21,703 nt of DNA, taken from positions 1-21,703 of the forward strand of contig CAMBJF010000020.1 in assembly GCA_945867875.1 (NCBI GenBank). The letters are read 5' to 3'. Shown in pieces: positions 1 through 7,083 of the stretch. A program made the translations under genes and the position numbers. This DNA comes from an uncultured Ruminococcus sp. (GTDB lineage Bacteria > Bacillota > Clostridia > Oscillospirales > Ruminococcaceae). Below the pieces are notes generated by a model. The model ran no database searches and was not told the origin of the DNA. It worked only from the letters and a program-made list of their open reading frames with translations. Every line of letters begins with the position of its first letter. Positions within the stretch are counted from its first letter, which is position 1.

Positions 1-425
1 GGGATACGCCTCAGACCGCTTACAAACCGATTCCCGACGGCACATACGTAACCGACAGGCTCCTTTACACCTCCCCCTATCTCAGCTCCTATCACGGCGA
101 TGACAACGGCATATCCTACGAAATAAATGGCAATACCCTAACACTGTCGGGAGGATATCTTGAAAGCGACATCAGATACAGCATATCCGAGCCCCGCGAA
201 ATACCCTTTACCGCCGAGGAATGGGACGATACCTATGATACCTTTGACGGTCTTGGCTGGCAAAACGGGGAAATAAACCTGAGCAATCATACCGAAAAAT
301 ACTGTTTTCCCCTTGAAAGCAATGACATTGACGGCAAGTATTATCTTTTTTCTATGGACGATGAGCTTTGGTATGTAAGCAGCCTTGAAATATACACGCT
401 GAAGCTCTCTCAAACAAACACATAA
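1..425 (+). CDS. C-terminal part of an unknown protein (truncated by window edge)
   Basis: An open frame enters from the left edge (codons in phase with position 3) and ends at TAA 423-425, giving about 140 residues. The visible part is rich in Tyr, Asp, Ser and Gly, with stretches such as PDGTYVTDRLLYTSPYLSSY and SGGYLESDIRYSISEP. It has no membrane segment or recognisable catalytic motif and looks like an alternating-strand beta fold, perhaps the extracytoplasmic part of a lipoprotein or secreted protein whose signal lies outside the window. Codon use matches the downstream genes, and only 16 bases separate its stop from the next start, so it may head or share the following operon. I do not recognise the family. 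Confidence 0.6.
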   Translation, partial: DTPQTAYKPIPDGTYVTDRLLYTSPYLSSYHGDDNGISYEINGNTLTLSGGYLESDIRYSISEPREIPFTAEEWDDTYDTFDGLGWQNGEINLSNHTEKYCFPLESNDIDGKYYLFSMDDELWYVSSLEIYTLKLSQTNT

Positions 426-441
426 TTTTCTGAGGTGTTTT

Positions 442-1113
442 ATGAACGAAACAATACTCGATTATCTTATAAAAGCCCTTGTGCTCTTTACCGCCGTGCC
501 CGTCCACGAGTGCGCCCACGCCTGGGTAGCCGAGAAAATGGGCGATGACACCGGAAGAAAGCAGGGACGCATAACCCTGAATCCCTTTGCCCACCTGACC
601 CTGTGGGGCTCACTTATGATGATACTTGTGGGCTTCGGCTGGGGCAAGCCTGTAATGGTCGATTCGAGAAATTTCAAGAACCCCAAAAAGGGAATGGTGC
701 TCACCTCTCTTGCAGGGCCTGCATCTAACTTCATAATGGCATTCCTGTCGATGATAGTTTACAAGGTACTTGCGTTTTTAAGTTATGCAAAGGACAGCAG
801 TACCCTGGATATGATGGCAACGGTGTTTGTGTATATCACCCTTATAAACATATCCCTTGCGGTGTTCAACTTCCTGCCCATACCGCCCCTTGACGGCTCA
901 AAGATATTCAACGCCATTCTCCCCGAAAAATGGTACTTCACCATTATGAAGTATGAAAATTTCATCTTCATTGCGCTGATAATCCTTGTGTATTCGGGTC
1001 TCCTTGACGCACCTCTCAGCTTTTTGCAGGACAAGGTAATCGATGTGATGCTCTTCCTCACGGGCTGGGTGGACAAAATAATGTCACTTCTCATTGCAGG
1101 CGGCGTGATATGA
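442..1113 (+). CDS. Site-2 protease family (M50) intramembrane metalloprotease
   Basis: 223-residue polytopic membrane protein. The zinc-binding HExxH motif is HECAH at residues 22-26 in the first membrane segment, and the third zinc ligand is in NFLPIPPLDG (residues 143-152, Asp151), the classic NxxPxPPLDG box. Segments around 88-112, 125-145 and 165-185 look membrane-spanning. It lacks the PDZ domain of RseP and the CBS domains of SpoIVFB-type enzymes, so it belongs to the small family often annotated only as 'site-2 protease family protein'. Its substrate cannot be read from sequence. A TGAGG ribosome-binding site precedes the ATG. The stop overlaps the scpA start in an ATGA junction, so translation of the two is coupled; this neighbourhood with scpA is common in Clostridia. 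Confidence 0.93.
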   Translation: MNETILDYLIKALVLFTAVPVHECAHAWVAEKMGDDTGRKQGRITLNPFAHLTLWGSLMMILVGFGWGKPVMVDSRNFKNPKKGMVLTSLAGPASNFIMAFLSMIVYKVLAFLSYAKDSSTLDMMATVFVYITLINISLAVFNFLPIPPLDGSKIFNAILPEKWYFTIMKYENFIFIALIILVYSGLLDAPLSFLQDKVIDVMLFLTGWVDKIMSLLIAGGVI

Positions 1114-1892
1114 GCGAATTATCATTCAGGCTGGAGGTTTTCGAGGGCCCCCTCGACCTGCTTCTCCACCTTATCTCAAAGCACAAGCTGAACATCAACG
1201 ATATCCCCATTATGACCCTTGTGGAGCAGTATCTTGCCTATATTTCCGATATGGCGGAGCAGGATATGGAGATTGCGGGGGAATTTCTTGAAATGGCGGC
1301 AAGGCTCATTTACATCAAGACCGTTTCCCTGCTCCCCCGAAAGGAAGAGGCGGAAACGCTGAAAAAGGAGCTGGAGGGCAGGCTTATCGAGTATTCCCTC
1401 TGCAAAGCGGCGGCTGTGCTGATGAGGGAAAAATACCTCGGTGATGCATACAGCGTCAGAAAGCCTATGAAGATAGAAACGGACAGCACCTACAGCCGTC
1501 ACCACGACCCCGAGGAGCTTTTGAAGGCATACAGGGGAATGGAGATAAAAAAGGACAAAAAGCCCCCTGAGCTTGCGCCCTCGGCATTCTCAAAGCTTGT
1601 TTCAAAAAAATTCGTTTCCGTTTCATCGAAGATAGTAACGGTGCTGAAAATGCTTTACAAGGAGGGGAAATGCTCCCTCGAGGGCATTTTTTCGGGAATG
1701 ACCGACCGCTCGGAAAGAGTTGCGGCGTTCCTTGCGGTGCTGGAGCTTACCAAAACAGGACGAATACTTTTAAATGACGACAACACCGAGGTCACATTCA
1801 ACACGGCTTCGGACATAGATATAAACGAAAATGCGGTTTCCGAGTGGGAAACGGAGGAAAGGAGCGACAGCACAGATGAAGCTGACGGATAA
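1110..1892 (+). CDS. scpA: Segregation and condensation protein A (kleisin)
   Basis: 260 residues, usual length for ScpA. The N-terminus FRLEVFEGPLDLLLHLISKH is the diagnostic ScpA start, forming the helical domain that binds the SMC neck. A helical region with LEMAARLIYIKTVSLLP follows at about 70-90, and the C-terminal winged-helix domain (about 170-245) binds the SMC cap. With ScpB and SMC it forms the condensin that organises and segregates the nucleoid. It starts inside the stop of the upstream protease gene (ATGA) and its 3' end overlaps the scpB start by 17 bases, so protease, scpA and scpB are translationally coupled. The tail (about 235-260) is acidic and probably disordered. Confidence 0.96.
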   Translation: MSELSFRLEVFEGPLDLLLHLISKHKLNINDIPIMTLVEQYLAYISDMAEQDMEIAGEFLEMAARLIYIKTVSLLPRKEEAETLKKELEGRLIEYSLCKAAAVLMREKYLGDAYSVRKPMKIETDSTYSRHHDPEELLKAYRGMEIKKDKKPPELAPSAFSKLVSKKFVSVSSKIVTVLKMLYKEGKCSLEGIFSGMTDRSERVAAFLAVLELTKTGRILLNDDNTEVTFNTASDIDINENAVSEWETEERSDSTDEADG

Positions 1893-2445
1893 GGCTGCGG
1901 CAATGGAAGCGGTGCTTTTTGCCTGCGGAGACCCTGTTGAGCCTGAAAGACTCTCAGCCGCCATAGGCATTGAAAAGGGTGCGCTTTCTCAGCTTGCAGA
2001 TGTGCTTAACGACGCATATTCCGAGAACAGAAGCGCCCTTACGGTGCTCCGACTGGGCGGCAGCTATCAGCTTGCTGTGAGGACGGAATATTATGACTGC
2101 GTAAAGGCGGCGGCGGAGAACAAGAAAAATGCTCCACTGTCCCCTGCGGCTATGGAGGTGCTTACCATAATCGCCTACAATCAGCCCGTCACAAAAAGCT
2201 TCGTGGAGCATATCAGAGGGATAGACAGCTCAAGCGTGGTAAACTCACTTGTTGAGAAAAATCTACTTGAAGAAGCGGGCAGACTTGATGTTCCGGGACG
2301 GCCTATCGCTTACAAAACGACCCCCGTTTTCCTGCGCTGCTTCGGTCTCGAGAGCATAGACGATCTCCCGCCCCTCCCCGGTCATGTCAAGGAGAATTTC
2401 GACACTCTGCTCACCGATATCCCCGAAGAGGACGGAGATGCGTAA
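1876..2445 (+). CDS. scpB: Segregation and condensation protein B
   Basis: 189 residues from the chosen start. An in-frame ATG at 1831 would add 15 basic residues with no family resemblance; the ATG at 1876 is preceded by GGAGGAAAGGAG and gives MKLTDKAAAMEAVLFACGDP, the normal ScpB beginning. Two winged-helix domains are expected; the second contains the conserved LSPAAMEVLTIIAYNQPVTK stretch (about 86-105), followed by RGIDSSSVVNSLVEKNLL and GRPIAYKTT. ScpB dimers bind the ScpA linker and modulate SMC. The stop abuts the ATG of the next gene with no gap (TAAATG), consistent with one operon. Confidence 0.96.
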   Translation: MKLTDKAAAMEAVLFACGDPVEPERLSAAIGIEKGALSQLADVLNDAYSENRSALTVLRLGGSYQLAVRTEYYDCVKAAAENKKNAPLSPAAMEVLTIIAYNQPVTKSFVEHIRGIDSSSVVNSLVEKNLLEEAGRLDVPGRPIAYKTTPVFLRCFGLESIDDLPPLPGHVKENFDTLLTDIPEEDGDA

Positions 2446-3234
2446 ATGGCGGTACTTATCATAATAGCAGTCATTATATTTCTTATACTGCTGACCCTTA
2501 ATATCCCCGCAGAAGCGTATATCAGATTTTACGGCGGAAAGCTTGATATCAAGGTGAAATATCTTTTTCTGAGCATATACCCCCGAAAGGAAAAGCCGCC
2601 TAAAAAGGCGAAAAAGGGGCATAAGAAATATAAGGAATATCCCCCATTGCCCGCCGATGACACGGCAGACAAGGAGCAGACCGACACGTCCGAAACGGCT
2701 GATGAAGTTATAGATGCGGCGGACACTGAACCTGATTCTTCCGATGATATCACCATAGCAGAAAAAAAGGAGCGTCCGCCAAAGCAAAAGGCGGAAAAGC
2801 CCCCTTTAATGGATAGGATAAACGGTAAGCTCGATGAGCTTGCCGAAAAGAAAAATTCCATATCCCTGCTAATGGAGCTCATAGGCGAACCCCTCAAACG
2901 CTTCGGCGGCAAGCTGCGTATCGACGATGTGATAATCGACTGCGCCGCTGCCGATGAAGATGCCGCAAAGGCTGCCGTTTTTTACGGCACAATAGGCTCT
3001 GCGGTGTATAACACAATATCATTTCTCCGTCAGTTTGCCGCAATGTCCATAAAGTCGGTGAATATAAGCTGTCTTTACAACACCCCCTCAGACAAAAGCC
3101 GATTTGACGGTGAATGCAAGCTGCATCTGAGACCTGCAAGCCTTGTGAATGCAATTTTTGCAGTGCTCTTCGGATATATGAAGGACAAGGAAAAATACTC
3201 TCCTGTTATGGAGCTTTTAGGAAAGGATAAATAA
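2446..3234 (+). CDS. DUF2953 family membrane-anchored protein (YtfI-like)
   Basis: 262 residues. The first 19 residues (AVLIIIAVIIFLILLTL) form a membrane anchor. A short beta-rich segment follows with YGGKLDIKVKYLFLSIYP, typical of the DUF2953 family, then a long charged linker rich in Lys, Glu, Asp and Pro (about 46-135), then the conserved C-terminal half (about 145-260) with two hydrophobic stretches and a DGECKLHLRPASLV region. Function is unknown. The B. subtilis homologue ytfI lies next to ytfJ, and here too the next gene is the YtfJ/GerW homologue, 2 bases downstream, which supports the assignment and hints at a sporulation or envelope role. Confidence 0.85.
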   Translation: MAVLIIIAVIIFLILLTLNIPAEAYIRFYGGKLDIKVKYLFLSIYPRKEKPPKKAKKGHKKYKEYPPLPADDTADKEQTDTSETADEVIDAADTEPDSSDDITIAEKKERPPKQKAEKPPLMDRINGKLDELAEKKNSISLLMELIGEPLKRFGGKLRIDDVIIDCAAADEDAAKAAVFYGTIGSAVYNTISFLRQFAAMSIKSVNISCLYNTPSDKSRFDGECKLHLRPASLVNAIFAVLFGYMKDKEKYSPVMELLGKDK

Positions 3235-3236
3235 TA

Positions 3237-3728
3237 ATGGACACAAAAACAAAAGAACTCATTACCGCCTCAATGGACAAGATACACGAAATGGCTGACG
3301 CAAACACCATTATGGGCACTCCCGTAAAGGTTGACGGCGGCGTTACCATTATCCCCGTTTCAAAGGTATCCTACGGCTTTGCGGGGGGCGGCTCAGACCT
3401 GCCCAGCAAGACCGACAAGGAGCTTTTCGGCGGTGCCAGCGGTGCGGGAGTTACCGTTACCCCTCTCGGCTTCCTCGTTATCTCAAACGGCGATGTTCAG
3501 CTTATGCAGATGAATCTTGATGTTTCAACCTCTTCCGCTATCGTGAATATGGTTCCCGAGGTGTTCAACAAGGTTGCTGGACTTTTCAAAAAGGACAAAC
3601 CCGAGACTTCAGCCAGCGCTAAGTCTGCCGATATCCCCGACAATCGTGACACCGATGATATCGAGCTTCCCGAGGAAATGGTTGAGAGCGGTATGACCGA
3701 CGATATCGACTTCGATTTCAAGGACTGA
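3237..3728 (+). CDS. ytfJ: GerW family sporulation protein (YtfJ)
   Basis: 163 residues. The central block TIMGTPVKVDGGVTIIPVSK, the glycine-rich YGFAGGGSDLPS and GGASGAGVTVTPLGFLVI (about 27-88) are the hallmarks of the GerW/YtfJ family. In B. subtilis this protein is made in the forespore and is needed for normal spore germination. The C-terminal 50 residues are acidic and probably disordered (ending DDIDFDFKD), as often seen in clostridial members. It lies 2 bases after the DUF2953 gene in the same order as B. subtilis ytfI-ytfJ, strong evidence that the host makes spores or descends from a spore former. Confidence 0.94.
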   Translation: MDTKTKELITASMDKIHEMADANTIMGTPVKVDGGVTIIPVSKVSYGFAGGGSDLPSKTDKELFGGASGAGVTVTPLGFLVISNGDVQLMQMNLDVSTSSAIVNMVPEVFNKVAGLFKKDKPETSASAKSADIPDNRDTDDIELPEEMVESGMTDDIDFDFKD

Positions 3729-3750
3729 CCGAATTTTTCCCCTCCCCTGC

Positions 3751-3779
3751 GCATAAGCTTATATATCTATATAATGCTA
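3751..3779 (+). promoter_or_regulatory. Possible forespore-type (sigma G/F) or sigma-A promoter before the D,D-carboxypeptidase
   Basis: GCATA (3751-3755), 17 bases, then AATGCTA (3773-3779) fits the sigma-G pattern GHATR-N17/18-CATNHTA with one mismatch. The same stretch holds TATAAT (3770-3775) but no good sigma-A -35. Either choice puts the transcript start near 3782-3786, on top of the GGGGG ribosome-binding site, which weakens the case. Confidence 0.2.
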
Positions 3780-3792
3780 CGGGGGAATGAGT

Positions 3793-4941
3793 ATGAAAAG
3801 GCTGTGTGCAGTGCTTTCGGCGGCGGCTGTTATGATATCCTGCGCCGCTGATATCGGCAGCACGGATATAAAGCCGCAGGCAGGAGACATTTCCGCAAAG
3901 GCGGCTGTGCTTATGGAAGCGTCCACGGGAAAGGTCATTTGGGGAAAGTGCGAAAATCAAAAGCTACCTATGGCGAGCACCACCAAAATCATGACCACCA
4001 TACTGACCCTTGAAAGCGGCGACCTTGACACGGAATTTACCGCAGACAGCGAGGCGATAAAGGTCGAGGGCTCTTCAATGGGACTCAGAGAGGGCGACAT
4101 CGTTTCAAAGCGTGACCTCTGCATAGGAATGCTGCTGCCCTCGGGAAATGATGCGGCAAACTGTGCGGCGGTGAAGCTCGGCGGCACGGCTGAGAAATTT
4201 GCGGATATGATGAACGCAAAGGCATCACAGCTCGGTATGACCTCCACTCATTTCGTGACCCCCTCAGGACTTCACGACGACGCTCATTACTCCACGGCTG
4301 CGGATATGGGGCTTCTTGCGTCATATGCAATAAAGAACCCTGATTTCAGGGAAATATGCTCATCAAAAAGTATGAAGCTCACCTTCGGCGACCCTCCATT
4401 TGACAGGTGGCTAACCAATACAAACAAGCTCCTCAGCCGCTATGAGGGCTGCATCGGCGTAAAGACAGGCTTTACCGATGAAGCGGGGCGGTGTCTTGTT
4501 TCGGCGGCGGAGCGGGACGGCGTTATGCTTGTGTGCGTTACCCTTAATGCCCCCGATGACTGGAACGATCACGCAAAGCTCCTTGACTACGGTTTCAGCG
4601 TTACGGAATGCACCGACCTTGGAGGGAAACAGTACACCGTGTCGGCTGTTGGCGGCACCTCCGACAGCATCACCCTTGTGACGGAGCGGAATATGACACT
4701 GCCAAAAATAAACGGCAATACTCCCGAGGTAACATACACTGCGGCTGTTCCGCAGAGGGTATATGCCCCTGTACGAAAGGGCGAAAGGCTCGGCACTCTC
4801 ACGGTAAAATGCGGCGGCAGGGTAATTGACGAAATACCGCTAATATCCGCCGATGACCTTGCCATAAAGGGCGGAAACAGCTATGAACCGCCTCTTGTGA
4901 GCCGTGTAACGGACGTACTGAAAGAACTACTGTTTAAATAA
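3793..4941 (+). CDS. D-alanyl-D-alanine carboxypeptidase (S11, DacF/DacB-like)
   Basis: 382 residues. Removes the terminal D-Ala from peptidoglycan stem peptides on the outer membrane face. The three penicillin-binding motifs are present: SxxK as STTK (62-65), SxN as SGN (117-119) and KTG (224-226). The catalytic domain runs to about 260 and is followed by the usual beta-rich C-terminal domain. The N-terminus is a signal peptide; the cysteine in VMISC could be a weak lipobox. ATG 3793 is preferred over ATG 3787 because GGGGG at 3781-3785 lies 7 bases upstream of the former but 1 base from the latter. The C-terminus ends VTDVLKELLFK, consistent with an amphipathic anchor. The setting between gerW and rluB resembles the B. 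subtilis scpAB-dacB-rluB region, so a role in spore cortex is likely. Confidence 0.93.
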   Translation: MKRLCAVLSAAAVMISCAADIGSTDIKPQAGDISAKAAVLMEASTGKVIWGKCENQKLPMASTTKIMTTILTLESGDLDTEFTADSEAIKVEGSSMGLREGDIVSKRDLCIGMLLPSGNDAANCAAVKLGGTAEKFADMMNAKASQLGMTSTHFVTPSGLHDDAHYSTAADMGLLASYAIKNPDFREICSSKSMKLTFGDPPFDRWLTNTNKLLSRYEGCIGVKTGFTDEAGRCLVSAAERDGVMLVCVTLNAPDDWNDHAKLLDYGFSVTECTDLGGKQYTVSAVGGTSDSITLVTERNMTLPKINGNTPEVTYTAAVPQRVYAPVRKGERLGTLTVKCGGRVIDEIPLISADDLAIKGGNSYEPPLVSRVTDVLKELLFK

Positions 4942-4957
4942 AAAGGATTTGATAAAA

Positions 4958-5689
4958 ATGGAAAAAATAAGACTTCAGAAAATTTTATCCGACAGCGGCA
5001 TCTGCTCCCGCAGAAAGGCTGAGGAGCTTATCTCCCAAGGGCTTGTCAAGGTAAACGGCAAGGTGGCAAAGCTTGGCGACAAGGCTAATGACCGTGATGT
5101 TATTATGGTGGACGGCGAAAGAGTCCGCTACTCCAAAAAGCGCAGAAAGATATACATTATGCTCAACAAGCCCCGTGGATATGTTACCACAATGTCCGAC
5201 GAGCTGGACAGAAAGTGCGTTACTGAGCTTCTTGACGGCGTTGAGGAGAGAGTATATCCCGTGGGCAGGCTTGACCGCAATTCCGAAGGACTTCTTCTCT
5301 TCACAAATGACGGCAATTTCGCCAATGACATTATGCACCCCAGCCGCCACATCAGCAAGACATACCGTGTAACAGTCCACTCAAAGATAACCGATGAGCA
5401 GGTGGTAAGGCTCACAGAGGGCGTTGAGCTTGACGGCAGAATGACCCTCCCCGCAACGGTTAATGTTGAGCTTGACAGCCCCGAAAGAAGCGTTATGCGC
5501 ATTACCATCAGAGAGGGCAGGAACAGGCAGATACGCCGTATGTGCGAGGCTGTGGGACTTGAAGTGGTAAGACTCCGCAGAACATCTATCGGTCCCGTTA
5601 AGCTCGGTATGCTGAAGCCCGGTGCCTGGAGAGAGCTTACTGCGGAAGAAATAAGGGCTATGAGAAACGCTGTGGGAAAGGATCAGTAA
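4958..5689 (+). CDS. rluB: 23S rRNA pseudouridine synthase, RluB/RsuA family
   Basis: 243 residues. An S4 RNA-binding domain (about 1-60, MEKIRLQKILSDSGICSRRK) is followed by the RsuA/RluB catalytic domain with VGRLDRNSEGLLLFTNDG, in which Asp106 is the catalytic aspartate. The conserved GRNRQIRRMCEAVGL lies near 190. It isomerises uridine to pseudouridine, probably in helix 89 of 23S rRNA by analogy with RluB. ATG 4958 is chosen over TTG 4949 because AAAGGA (4943-4947) sits 10 bases before the ATG but next to the TTG. It is the last gene of the rightward operon; a terminator lies at 5869-5906. Confidence 0.94.
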   Translation: MEKIRLQKILSDSGICSRRKAEELISQGLVKVNGKVAKLGDKANDRDVIMVDGERVRYSKKRRKIYIMLNKPRGYVTTMSDELDRKCVTELLDGVEERVYPVGRLDRNSEGLLLFTNDGNFANDIMHPSRHISKTYRVTVHSKITDEQVVRLTEGVELDGRMTLPATVNVELDSPERSVMRITIREGRNRQIRRMCEAVGLEVVRLRRTSIGPVKLGMLKPGAWRELTAEEIRAMRNAVGKDQ

Positions 5690-5695
5690 GGCAGG

Positions 5696-5710
5696 GCAGG
5701 CTGTGCCTGC
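5696..5710 (+). other. Short GC-rich hairpin just after rluB
   Basis: GCAGGC-TGT-GCCTGC forms a 6-bp stem with a 3-base loop 7 bases after the rluB stop. The T-run (TTTTTTT near 5726-5732) is about 16 bases further on, too far for a standard terminator. It may protect the 3' end of the message. Confidence 0.35.
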
Positions 5711-5782
5711 AGCCTATCGTTCTAATTTTTTTCGGGCATCAGGCGGACAGCTCGGTAACGGTACAATTTTGGTTCGGTAAAA

Positions 5783-5842
5783 AACATCTGTAGGGGACAG
5801 GGAACCCGTCCCGAGATGGGTTCCCCGTCCCCTACAGATGTT
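5783..5842. repeat. 60-bp near-perfect palindrome (REP/MITE-like)
   Basis: Left arm 5783-5807 (AACATCTGTAGGGGACAGGG then AACCC) pairs with right arm 5818-5842 over 25 bp with one mismatch that can form G-U on one strand; the loop is 5808-5817. It has no T-run and no open frame, and is too long for a normal terminator. The GTAGGGGAC core resembles dispersed intergenic palindromes I associate with Clostridia genomes, so a multicopy element is likely, but copies elsewhere cannot be seen from here. Confidence 0.7.
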
Positions 5843-5868
5843 GTGTTTATTTATCAGGATATAAAATT

Positions 5869-5906
5869 AGCTTCGGAGCATTTCAATTTTGCTCCGAAGC
5901 TTTTTT
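5869..5906 (+). terminator. Rho-independent terminator of the rightward operon
   Basis: AGCTTCGGAGCA (5869-5880) and TGCTCCGAAGCT (5890-5901) form a perfect 12-bp stem with a 9-base loop, followed by TTTTTT (5901-5906). On the other strand the stem is followed by AATTTTAT, so it may also end the leftward operon that stops at 5914. Confidence 0.88.
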
Positions 5907-5913
5907 ATGTATC

Positions 5914-7056
5914 TTATCTCTTTTTGATATTGCTTGAATAATAAGTATTCACCGCTTCATTCTTTATGAGAATGAGAATGGAGATAACGTTCAGGGCAAC
6001 TGCACCAATGCCGAAAAGGATATGTATGATGCCGTCCTGAATGCTGTTGTTAAGGGTGAAGAGCACAAGCCCGGGGCCTGCATAAACCAGCGCCATAACG
6101 CCATAAAGCGCCACCGCAAGCATTTTAACGTGCTTGGACTTCACAAGCAGGAGAAGTGCGCCGAGGAGCATAAATGGTGCCGAATACTTAAACAGCTCTT
6201 CATAATCGCCCCAGCCCATTGCAAAAAAGCATATCGCCGCTGATGCAATGCCCATAAGTATGGGAAGCACAGAAATTGCAAAGCCCTTCCTTGCTATTTT
6301 TAGACGCTTCTCTTCAAGAAGCCTGTTGGCAATGTTCTGGCTTGCTCTTGCGTTAAAATTCTCGGGGCGTTTGCCGAGGTCCTCGTTCAGTCTCTGACGG
6401 AGCACTCTCTTCTGGTCATCATCAAGCTGTTCCTTTGACATAAGGTCTTCCGCCTGTGCCTCAGGGGCTTTGTACTCGCTGCTAAGGTCATCAAGAACAG
6501 GACCGCTGCCCACTTCCATAGAAAGGTCGCTCATTTTAATGGCTTCCTGCATATTTCTTGCGGATTCCTCACGTCCCGAACGGATAGGCTTTACGGTTGC
6601 GGCAAGGTCCTCAAGGACAAGGCTTTCCTTGTCAGGTTCATCATCAAGGTCATATTCATCGGAGAAGTCAAAGGTATCATCAGTGTGGTCGTCCTCTTCG
6701 GGCTCCTGCTCAATGACAAATTCCTCTTCCTTGGGCTTCTCCTCTTTCTTTACCTCGGGAAGAGGGGGAAGCTCAAAATCATCATCTGTATCAATACTGT
6801 CAAGCTTGTCGGGAGCTTCATATTCACTTGCATTTTTAAGCGTGTCAGCGGAAACATCTTCCTTTATCGCATCAAGGCTGTTGTCAACAGTCTTTTCGGG
6901 AAGAGGAGGAAGCTCCGCATCAATTTCCTTGTCGGAAAGCTCCTTATCCACCTTTTCCACAGTCTCGCCTACCTTTACGGGGCGCTTGGGGAGAGGGGGA
7001 AGCTCAAAATCGTCTAACATATCTGTATTAACATTCAGTATATCGTTCTCGGGCAT
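5914..7056 (-). CDS. Acidic four-TM protein with three ELPPLP motifs, unknown function
   Basis: 380 residues, family not recognised. The N-terminal 250 residues are cytoplasmic-looking, strongly acidic and probably disordered. They carry three copies of ELPPLP (residues 18-23, 48-53, 95-100), each after an acidic or hydrophobic residue (FELPPLP, AELPPLP, FELPPLP). A basic helix follows (about 213-256: QKRVLRQRLNEDLGKRP and LLEEKRLKIARKG). The C-terminal third holds four membrane segments (about 258-281, 291-306, 310-334, 342-364). AAAGGAA lies 10 bases before the ATG. It is the last gene of a three-gene leftward unit, 27 bases after the bactofilin gene. The repeated proline motifs look like docking sites for a partner, which could be the bactofilin or another envelope protein; this is inference. 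Confidence 0.85.
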   Translation of the reverse strand: MPENDILNVNTDMLDDFELPPLPKRPVKVGETVEKVDKELSDKEIDAELPPLPEKTVDNSLDAIKEDVSADTLKNASEYEAPDKLDSIDTDDDFELPPLPEVKKEEKPKEEEFVIEQEPEEDDHTDDTFDFSDEYDLDDEPDKESLVLEDLAATVKPIRSGREESARNMQEAIKMSDLSMEVGSGPVLDDLSSEYKAPEAQAEDLMSKEQLDDDQKRVLRQRLNEDLGKRPENFNARASQNIANRLLEEKRLKIARKGFAISVLPILMGIASAAICFFAMGWGDYEELFKYSAPFMLLGALLLLVKSKHVKMLAVALYGVMALVYAGPGLVLFTLNNSIQDGIIHILFGIGAVALNVISILILIKNEAVNTYYSSNIKKR

Positions 7057-7083
7057 AATTTAAACGTTCCTTTCAAATCAAAA

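Noticed and set aside
7000..7020. Tandem DNA repeat in the ELPPLP gene
   Set aside because: The similar GGGAGAGGGGGAAGCTC-like stretches at three places reflect the repeated protein motif, not a separate DNA repeat or CRISPR.
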